Assembly: GCA_050187175.1 (NCBI GenBank)
Contig: JBFWXS010000004.1
Coordinates: 121,000-184,999, forward strand
Length of the DNA stretch: 64,000 bases
Origin: Zeimonas sp050187175
GTDB lineage: Bacteria; Pseudomonadota; Gammaproteobacteria; Burkholderiales; Burkholderiaceae_E
Reading direction: 5' to 3'
In this document: positions 57,822 through 64,000 of the stretch, one piece after another
How positions within the stretch are numbered: position 1 is the first letter of the stretch
How the letters are laid out: each line of letters opens with the position of its first letter
Program-made: the position numbers and the translations under genes
The notes under the pieces: generated by a model
Databases searched by the model: none
What the model was told of the DNA's origin: nothing
The model's input: the letters and a program-made list of their open reading frames with translations, nothing else

Positions 57822-58907
57822 TCAGAACGTATACCCGGTCTGCGCCGGCTGCCGCTCGATGCGTTCGATGAGCCGCGTCAGCGCATCGAATTCGCCGTAG
57901 CGCCGCGTCACCTGCAGCACGTAGGCGAGCACCCGCGGCATGTCGCCGAGGTAGCGGTCCTTGCCGTCGCGGTGGTACAGGCGCGCGAAGATGCCGAGGA
58001 CCTTCAGGTGCCGCTGCAGGCCCATCCATTCGAAGTCGCGGTAGAACAGCGAGAAGTCGACGTCGACCGGCAGGCCGCGGCGGCGGGCGGCGTCCCAATA
58101 GCGCGCGGCCCAGTCGATCTGCCGGGCTTCGGGCCAGTCGACGTAGGCGTCGCGCAGCAGCGAGACCAGGTCGTACGTGATCGGACCGTAGACGGCGTCC
58201 TGGAAGTCGAGCACACCGGGATTGTCGCTGCCGGGCAGCACCATCAGGTTGCGCGAGTGATAGTCGCGATGCACGAAGACGCGCGGCTGAGCGAGATTAT
58301 TGGCCAGCAGCCGCTCGAACACGGCCGACAGCCGGGCCCGCTCGGCCTCGCTCAGCGTGACGCCGCGGTGCCTGGCCACATACCAGTCCGGATACAGCTC
58401 GAGCTCGCGGCGCAGCAGCGCCTCGTCGTAGTCGGGGAAGACGCCGGGACGGCTGGCCGCCTGCAGCGTGACCAGCGCACCGAGCGCGTCGCGGTACAGC
58501 GCGTCGGCGCGCGGCGTGCCGAGCTGCGACAGGTAGGTGGTCGAACCGAAGTCGTCGAGCAGCAGGAAGCCCCGGTCGAGGTCGGCGGCCAGCACCGTGG
58601 GCACCTTGACGCCGCCGTCGCCGAACACGCGCGCGGCGGCGACGAACGGGCGGCAGTCCTCCATCGGCGGCGGCGCGTCCATGGCGATGACGCTGGCGGC
58701 GGGGCTGGAGCCGCCGCGCTTAGCGGCGTCGTCCGGCCCGCCGCCGCAGTCGATGCGGAAGTAGCGGCGAAAGCTGGCGTCGTCCGAGGCGGGGCGCAGC
58801 GTTTCCGGGCGAAGCGGCGGAACGGTGGGCGTCGCCGTCGCGCCGGCGAGCGAATCGAGCCAGCCGCGCAACTCGGCCAGCCGGAGATCTTCGGTTTCGG
58901 GTGTCAT
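57822..58907 (-). CDS. amgK: N-acetylmuramate/N-acetylglucosamine anomeric kinase AmgK
   Basis: A 361-residue APH-type sugar kinase. The ATP-binding N-lobe contains the SDDASFRRYFRID loop, the catalytic loop is VFVHRDYHSRNLMVL, and the DFQDAVYGPITYDLVSLLRD stretch gives the metal-binding Asp (LDFQDAVYGP). Phosphorylates MurNAc at C1 for MurU. ATG 58907 is 118 bases from the divergent lptD start. Confidence 0.93.
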   Translation of the reverse strand: MTPETEDLRLAELRGWLDSLAGATATPTVPPLRPETLRPASDDASFRRYFRIDCGGGPDDAAKRGGSSPAASVIAMDAPPPMEDCRPFVAAARVFGDGGVKVPTVLAADLDRGFLLLDDFGSTTYLSQLGTPRADALYRDALGALVTLQAASRPGVFPDYDEALLRRELELYPDWYVARHRGVTLSEAERARLSAVFERLLANNLAQPRVFVHRDYHSRNLMVLPGSDNPGVLDFQDAVYGPITYDLVSLLRDAYVDWPEARQIDWAARYWDAARRRGLPVDVDFSLFYRDFEWMGLQRHLKVLGIFARLYHRDGKDRYLGDMPRVLAYVLQVTRRYGEFDALTRLIERIERQPAQTGYTF

Positions 58908-58930
58908 GAAGGGGCGGCAGGACAGCCCCG

Positions 58931-58936
58931 TATAAT
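58931..58936 (+). promoter_or_regulatory. Putative -10 box for lptD
   Basis: A perfect TATAAT 88 bases before the lptD start, in the divergent amgK-lptD interval. No matching -35 is obvious. Confidence 0.35.
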
Positions 58937-59024
58937 AGTCCACCGCCGTTCGAGCTTCGGCACTCGTCCCCGGTGCGGCACCGCCCGGGTCCAATCCGTC
59001 CACTTCGCGATCCAAGCGCGACGA

Positions 59025-61466
59025 ATGCGCCGGCCCTGCTTCCGACCGACTCTCGCGCCCTTGTCCCGTTTGGCCGCCGGTCTGACCGCCGCGCTGATGC
59101 TGGCTGCGGCTGGCCTGTCGACCGGCCGGGCCTGGGCCGCCGAGCCGATGCGCGTCGAACCGGCCAGCGTCGAACCGGCGACGGTTGAACCGGCGAGGGT
59201 TGAACCTGCACGCGTCGAGCCGGCGCGCATCGAGCCGGTACGGATCGAGCCAGCCCAGGCGGGCGCCGGCGCTCGCGATGCCGGCGTCGTCCTGAAGCTG
59301 GACCCCGGTCTCAGCGAAGAGCACGCCGACATCAGCGAGGGGCGCCCTGTCTATGCGCGCGGACAGCGGCTGTACGGCCGGACCGAGCGCGAAACGACGC
59401 TGGAGGGCGACGCCGAGCTGCGCCGCGCCGGCACCGTCGTGCGCGGCGACCGCATCACCTATTACGAAGCGGACGACGAAGTGGTCGGCGTCGGCAACGT
59501 CCGCATCACGCGCCAGGGCAACGTCTTCACCGGACCGCAGCTGCAGCTGAAGATCGATGCGAACGAAGGCTGGTTCGCGTCGCCGAGCTACTACCTGCCG
59601 GCCTACGGCGGCCGCGGCCGGGCCAACCGGATCGACTTCCTCGGCCCGGACCTGATGCGGCTGAACCAGGCGAGCTACACCACTTGCGAACCGGACAATC
59701 CCGACTGGATCCTGCTCACCGAGACGATGACCATCGATGAGACGCAGGGCGAGGGCACCGGCCGCACGGCGCGCCTGTATTTCAAGGGCATCCAGATCCT
59801 CGGCGCGCCGGTGTTCGCGTTCCCGCTGTCGGACGAGCGCAAGAGCGGCTTCCTGGCGCCGACGCTGTCGATCAATTCGCGGACCGGCGGCGAGATCGTC
59901 GTGCCCTATTACTGGAACATCGCGCCGAATCGCGACCTGACGCTGTATCCGCGGCTGAGCATGCGGCGCGGCCTGCAGCTGGGCGCCGAGTTCCGCTACC
60001 TGGAGCCCAGCTTCTTCGGCCGCGTGGCGTTCGACTGGAATCCCAAGGATCCGAAGACCGACACCAGCCGCTATTACTTCAACCTGACGAACCAGTTCAC
60101 GAACTGGGCGGGCTGGTCGGGCGGCTGGGACGTGCGCGGTGTGTCCGACGACAACTACTTCGTCGACTACTCGCGCTCCATCCTGTCCAGCGCCGAGCGC
60201 GTGCTGCCGCGGCAGTTCTATGCCACGCGTTCGCTGGGGCAGAGCTGGACGATGCTGTTCAACGTGCAGAAGTGGCAGTCGATTCTCGACGCGCGGCCCG
60301 GCCCGTACGAGCGCGTGCCGCAGATCCAGCTGCGCAACGTCGAGCGCGGCATCGCCGGTTTCGACATTGATACGACGCTGGACGCGACCCGCTTCGGCGC
60401 GCCGCTGGGCAACATGGTGCAGGGCTGGCGGCTGGTCGCCAATCCGCAGGTCAGCTACCCGATCGTGCGGCCGGGCTGGTTCGTCGTGCCCAAGGCGCAG
60501 CTGCATCTGAGCAGCTATCAGCTCGACGGCGTCGGCGGCTTTCCCGATTCCGTGCATCGCGCCGTGCCGACGCTGTCGGTCGACGCCGGCCTGGTGTTCG
60601 AGCGGCCGGCGCGCTTCTTCGGCCGCGACATGACGCAGACGCTGGAGCCGCGCCTGTTCTACGCGCGCACGCCGTACCGCGATCAGACGCGGATCCCGGT
60701 GTTCGACACGACGGTGGCCGACTTCAACTTCGCCCAGCTGTTCTCGGAGAACACGTTCATCGGCAACGACCGCATCGCCGACGTCAATCAGCTGACGGCG
60801 GCAGCGGTGTCGCGCCTGATCGATCCGGAGACCGGCGCCGAGCGGCTGCGCTTCGCGATCGGCCAGCGCGTCTACTTCTCCGAGCAGCGCGTGGCCATTC
60901 CGGGCATCCCGCCGCGCACCGACGAGCGCTCCGACCTGCTGCTGGCCGCTTCCGGCGATCTGGGCAACGGCATGAGCTTCGACACCGGTCTGCAGTACAG
61001 TGTCGAGAATTCGAAGATTCCGCGCGTCAGCCTTCTGTGGCGCTATCTGCCCGCCGATGGCCGCATCCTGAACATCGGGCTGCGCTACCGGCGGGACGAA
61101 CTCGGGCAGCTCGACACCTCGTGGCGCTGGCCGGTGGCGCCGCGCTGGACGATGCTCGGACGCTTGAACTATTCGTTCCTCGACAAGGGCATCGATCCGA
61201 TCAGCCGTATTCCTAACGAGCGCGGCATCATCGAGAGCGTGCTCGGCTTCGAGTACAGCGCCTGCTGCTGGGGAACGCGCTTCGTGATTCAGCGCTTCCA
61301 GACCGCTCAGGGGCAGGCGACGACCGCCTTCTTCATCCAGCTGGAGCTGAAGGGGGTTGCGCGGATCGGCTCCGACCCGTTTGATATATTGCGCAGGAAC
61401 ATTCCGGGCTATCGGCTGCCCAACGATCAGCCTCCGACGCCCTCCCGCTATTTCGGCTACGAATGA
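59025..61466 (+). CDS. lptD: LPS-assembly protein LptD
   Basis: An 813-residue outer-membrane protein that inserts lipopolysaccharide with LptE. Signal peptide to about residue 38 (AAAGLSTGRAWAAEP). An unusual run of seven VEPAx/IEPxx pentapeptides at about 44-78 precedes the OstA/LptA-like domain (GRTERETTLEGDAELRRAG, VVGVGNVRITRQGNVF). The barrel domain follows. Cys pairs for disulfide isomerisation appear in SYTTCEPD and SACCWGTR. ATG 59025; upstream codons open in frame are not LptD-like. Confidence 0.96.
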   Translation: MRRPCFRPTLAPLSRLAAGLTAALMLAAAGLSTGRAWAAEPMRVEPASVEPATVEPARVEPARVEPARIEPVRIEPAQAGAGARDAGVVLKLDPGLSEEHADISEGRPVYARGQRLYGRTERETTLEGDAELRRAGTVVRGDRITYYEADDEVVGVGNVRITRQGNVFTGPQLQLKIDANEGWFASPSYYLPAYGGRGRANRIDFLGPDLMRLNQASYTTCEPDNPDWILLTETMTIDETQGEGTGRTARLYFKGIQILGAPVFAFPLSDERKSGFLAPTLSINSRTGGEIVVPYYWNIAPNRDLTLYPRLSMRRGLQLGAEFRYLEPSFFGRVAFDWNPKDPKTDTSRYYFNLTNQFTNWAGWSGGWDVRGVSDDNYFVDYSRSILSSAERVLPRQFYATRSLGQSWTMLFNVQKWQSILDARPGPYERVPQIQLRNVERGIAGFDIDTTLDATRFGAPLGNMVQGWRLVANPQVSYPIVRPGWFVVPKAQLHLSSYQLDGVGGFPDSVHRAVPTLSVDAGLVFERPARFFGRDMTQTLEPRLFYARTPYRDQTRIPVFDTTVADFNFAQLFSENTFIGNDRIADVNQLTAAAVSRLIDPETGAERLRFAIGQRVYFSEQRVAIPGIPPRTDERSDLLLAASGDLGNGMSFDTGLQYSVENSKIPRVSLLWRYLPADGRILNIGLRYRRDELGQLDTSWRWPVAPRWTMLGRLNYSFLDKGIDPISRIPNERGIIESVLGFEYSACCWGTRFVIQRFQTAQGQATTAFFIQLELKGVARIGSDPFDILRRNIPGYRLPNDQPPTPSRYFGYE
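59154..59258. repeat. 15-bp tandem repeat in lptD
   Basis: Seven in-frame units of 15 bases (first GTCGAACCGGCCAGC, then GTCGAACCGGCGACG) encode VEPAS, VEPAT, VEPAR x3, IEPVR, IEPAQ. Confidence 0.9.
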
Positions 61467-62872
61467 TGGTCCGTCACTTGCTGTCCCGTCTTGCTTCCGT
61501 CGCCGTGCTCGGCCTGGCGCTGCCGGCAGCGATCGCCCAGCCGGCGGCGTCGTCGTCGCCGTCGCAATCTCCGACGCAATCGTCGCCGTCGTCCTCGCCG
61601 CCGCCGCCGTCTTCGCCGCCGTCGCCGTCCTCGTCGGTCCTCTCGCTCGACCGGATCGTCGCCGTCGTCAACAGCGAGGCGATCACCTCGCGCGAGCTGG
61701 CGCTGCGAACCGAGGTGGCGCGGCGCCAGCTGCGCCGTCAGAACATCGAGATCCCGCCGACTGACGCGCTCGAGAAGCAGGTGCTCGAACGGATGATCAT
61801 CGACCGCGCCCAGCTGCAGGAGGCGCGCGACCTGGGCATCCGCATCGACGAGGCGCAGCTCGACCGCGCCACGGCGACGCTGGCGCAGCAGAACCAGCTG
61901 ACCGTGTCGCAGATGCGCGAGCGCGTCGAACGCGACGGTACGTCCTTCGACCGCTTCCGCGAAGACCTGCGCGAGGAGATGATCCGGCAGCGGCTGCGCG
62001 AACGCGAGATCGACTCGAAGATCCAGATCAGCGAGGCCGACGTGGATGCGTTCATCGCCGCGCATGCGCAGGCCGGCAACGACGCCGACACCGAGCTGCA
62101 CATCGCGCAGATCCTGCTGCGCCTGCCTGAAGGCGCCACGCCGGACCAGATCGAGCGCCAGCGCGCGCGCGCCGAGGAGCTCGAGAAGCAACTGCAGCGC
62201 GGCGCCGATTTCGGCCGACTGGCCGCCGCCTTTTCCGACGCGCCCGAGGCGATGAGCGGCGGCAGCCTCGGCTGGCGGCCGCTCGACCGCTATCCGCAGC
62301 TGTTCGTGGAGGCCGTCGCCAAGCTGCGGCCCGGACAGCAGGCGGCGATCCTGCGCAGTCCGGCCGGCTTCCATCTGCTGAAGCTGATCGACCGGCGCTC
62401 GGCGTCGGCGCCGCAGCTGTCGGGCGCGCCGGTCACGCAGACGCATACGCGCCACATCCTGATCCGGCCGAACGAGGTCATCAGCGAAGCCGAGGCGCTG
62501 CGCCGGCTCAATGAGATCAAGCAGCGGGTCGAAGCCGGCACCGGCGACTTCGCCGAGCTGGCGCGCCAGTACTCGGCCGACGGCAGCGCGGGCCGCGGCG
62601 GTGACCTGGGCTGGATCTATCCCGGCGACACGGTGCCCGAGTTCGAACGCGCGATGGACGCGCTGCAGCCCGGCCAGCTCAGCGCGCCGGTGCGCACGCC
62701 GTTCGGCCTGCATCTGATCCAGGTGGTCGAGCGCCGGACCGATGAAGCCTCGCCCGATCGCGTGCGGCAGGCGGCGCGCCAGGCGCTGCGCGAACGCCGC
62801 ATCGAAGAAACCTATGAAGACTGGCTGCGGCAGCTGCGCGACCGCACCTACGTCGAGTACAAGCTCGAGTGA
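61463..62872 (+). CDS. surA: Periplasmic chaperone/peptidyl-prolyl isomerase SurA
   Basis: A 469-residue SurA: signal peptide ending LPAAIAQP, then a Ser/Pro-rich stretch at about 30-58, the SurA_N domain (LDRIVAVVNSEAITSRELALR, given by DRIVAVVNSEAITSREL), two parvulin domains (HIAQILLRLP with GSLGWRPL; HTRHILIRPN with GDLGWIYPG), and a C-terminal helix. Folds outer-membrane proteins including LptD. It overlaps the lptD stop by 4 bases. Confidence 0.96.
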   Translation: MMVRHLLSRLASVAVLGLALPAAIAQPAASSSPSQSPTQSSPSSSPPPPSSPPSPSSSVLSLDRIVAVVNSEAITSRELALRTEVARRQLRRQNIEIPPTDALEKQVLERMIIDRAQLQEARDLGIRIDEAQLDRATATLAQQNQLTVSQMRERVERDGTSFDRFREDLREEMIRQRLREREIDSKIQISEADVDAFIAAHAQAGNDADTELHIAQILLRLPEGATPDQIERQRARAEELEKQLQRGADFGRLAAAFSDAPEAMSGGSLGWRPLDRYPQLFVEAVAKLRPGQQAAILRSPAGFHLLKLIDRRSASAPQLSGAPVTQTHTRHILIRPNEVISEAEALRRLNEIKQRVEAGTGDFAELARQYSADGSAGRGGDLGWIYPGDTVPEFERAMDALQPGQLSAPVRTPFGLHLIQVVERRTDEASPDRVRQAARQALRERRIEETYEDWLRQLRDRTYVEYKLE

Positions 62873-63678
62873 GTCCCGCCCGGCCGGTCGACGGCCACCA
62901 GGCACGCAAACGTTTCGGCCAGCATTTCCTGGCCGACGCTTCAGTGATCGAGGCGATCGTCGCCGCGATCGCGCCGCGATCGGGCGAACGCATCGTCGAG
63001 ATCGGGCCGGGACTGGCCGCGCTGACCACGGCGCTGCTGGCGCGGATCGAGCATCTCGATGCGGTCGAGATCGACCGCGACCTCGCTGCGCGGCTGCGCC
63101 GCCGCTGGGGGCCCGAACGCCTGAGCCTGCACGAAGCCGACGCGCTGTCCTTCGACTTCGGCGCGCTCGCCGCGGCAGATGGTCCGGCCCAACTGCGCAT
63201 CGTCGGCAATCTGCCGTACAACATCTCCAGTCCGCTGCTGGTGCATCTGCTGGCCTATCGCGCGGCCGTCTCCGATCAGCATTTCATGCTGCAGAAGGAA
63301 GTGGTCGACCGCATCGTGGCCGAGCCGGGCAGTGCCGACTACGGCCGCCTGACCGTGCTGCTGCAGGTGTTCTATGAGGTCGAATCGCTGTTCGTCGTGC
63401 CGCCGCAGGCTTTCGATCCCCCGCCGCGCGTCGATTCGGCCGTGGTGCGCATGATCGTGCGCGAAGCGCCGGCGCTCGACGATCCGGCAGCGCTGCAGCA
63501 GCTGCTGGCAGCGGCCTTTGCGCAGCGGCGCAAGATGCTGCGCAAGACCTTGCTGCCATGGCTGGCCGAGCGCGGCGTCGATGCCGGCGATGTCGACGGC
63601 ACGCTGCGTGCCGAAGATCTGCCGCCGGCCGTCTGGGTCGATCTGGCCCGTCGCCTGCAGGCCGCCGCGCGCGATTGA
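62869..63678 (+). CDS. rsmA: 16S rRNA (adenine1518-N6/1519-N6)-dimethyltransferase RsmA
   Basis: A 269-residue KsgA-type SAM methyltransferase dimethylating two adenines of helix 45. RKRFGQHFLADASV, SAM loop IVEIGPGLAALTTAL, catalytic IVGNLPYNISSPLLV (NLPY), and YGRLTVLLQVFYEV. The GTG start at 62869 overlaps the surA stop (GTGA). The usual pdxA between surA and rsmA is missing here. Confidence 0.97.
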   Translation: MSPARPVDGHQARKRFGQHFLADASVIEAIVAAIAPRSGERIVEIGPGLAALTTALLARIEHLDAVEIDRDLAARLRRRWGPERLSLHEADALSFDFGALAAADGPAQLRIVGNLPYNISSPLLVHLLAYRAAVSDQHFMLQKEVVDRIVAEPGSADYGRLTVLLQVFYEVESLFVVPPQAFDPPPRVDSAVVRMIVREAPALDDPAALQQLLAAAFAQRRKMLRKTLLPWLAERGVDAGDVDGTLRAEDLPPAVWVDLARRLQAAARD

Positions 63679-63779
63679 CGCGCTCCGTGATTCGGCGCAA
63701 AGTTCGCCGGAGGTGTTGGATCTGATTGCCTGGCCTTTTACCCGGCTCTTCCCCGTCATCAACGCGTAGGGGAGACGTC

Positions 63780-64000
63780 ATGGACGATGCCGCCCCGAAA
63801 CCCGCACCGGTCGGCGAAGCGGGCAGGCGTGTGCTGGCCTACGCGCTGGTCGCGGGCTGCCTGCTGTGCGTGTTGCTGACCATCGCGCTGATCTCGGCCA
63901 ATCTGGGCGCGCTGCTGTCGTCGAGCAGCGGCAGCGCATTGCGGCTGCGGCAGTGGCTGCTGACACCAGGCCTGTTCCTGCTGACCATGCTGCTGCTGGC
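63780..64000 (+). CDS. Unknown membrane protein, N-terminal part only
   Basis: The first 73 residues of a frame running out of the window. ATG 63780 has GGGGAGACGTC just upstream (SD GGGGAG, 5-base spacing). After a Pro/Ala-rich start comes a hydrophobic helix (VLAYALVAGCLLCVLLTIALI), a Ser-rich turn, and a second helix (LLTPGLFLLTMLLL). A membrane sensor or transporter is possible; I cannot say which. Confidence 0.6.
   Translation, partial: MDDAAPKPAPVGEAGRRVLAYALVAGCLLCVLLTIALISANLGALLSSSSGSALRLRQWLLTPGLFLLTMLLL

Noticed and set aside
57822..60557. A 911-codon open frame antisense to lptD and continuing from amgK
   Set aside because: Only the amgK part has homology. The rest mirrors lptD codons in this high-GC genome, where antisense frames stay open by chance.

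Overview
The window is high-GC proteobacterial chromosome, most likely a betaproteobacterium of the order Burkholderiales. The reasons are five orphan Bug/TTT-type periplasmic binding proteins, a short 78-residue Fis next to dusB and purH, the ruvC-ruvA-ruvB order, and the AmgK/MurU, LptD/SurA/RsmA and Tol-Pal clusters. I cannot name the genus from sequence alone. Two runs of 100 N mark scaffold joins. The first (10714-10813) lies between two identical 127-bp flanks, so it is an artificial gap inside one intact gene. The second (22477-22576) borders a short tandem repeat and looks genuine.

1-15.4 kb is a catabolic region. A hydantoinase-type amidohydrolase (cut by the window edge) diverges from an aconitase-family hydro-lyase plus an isocitrate-lyase-superfamily C-C lyase. 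Further right, an aldehyde dehydrogenase, FAD hydroxylase, Asp/Glu-racemase-superfamily protein, Bug receptor and aldo/keto reductase run leftward towards a GntR/FCD regulator. Five copies of a TGT-N2-ACACTTT-like operator lie at the start of these transcription units, so they probably form one regulon with an undescribed substrate. Between the two arms sit two acyl-CoA dehydrogenase genes, one missing its 5' end, and a clade-3-like catalase.

15.4-25.9 kb is a zinc-acquisition island: TonB receptor ZnuD, regulator Zur, metallochaperone AztD, ABC importer AztABC, and a second Zrg-like system (DUF3299 protein, FtsX-like permease, ATPase, DUF2796/ZrgA protein). A common GAnAAnnGATTnTC element precedes three of the units and is a good candidate Zur box.

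25.9-39.5 kb holds three regulated catabolic modules: (i) a TetR-linked operon with a 6-oxocamphor-hydrolase-like crotonase, an alpha/beta hydrolase with His in place of the nucleophile, and an NTF2-like protein; (ii) an IclR-linked operon with two tandem Bug receptors, a two-subunit glutaconate-type CoA-transferase and a class III CoA-transferase; (iii) a TetR gene and an AraC gene sharing one operator sequence, next to another Bug receptor. Each module has its own palindromic operators.

39.5-64 kb is core genome: tRNA-Lys(UUU) with terminator, a YeeE/TsuA-type transporter, queC, ybgC-tolQRAB-pal-cpoB, eda, a rhomboid protease, dusB-fis-purH-ruvCAB, pepP-ubiH, murU and amgK, and divergent lptD-surA-rsmA. 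Several of these genes carry small 15- or 18-bp tandem expansions, an unusual recurrent feature of this genome. I see no insertion sequence, CRISPR array, prophage or rRNA.
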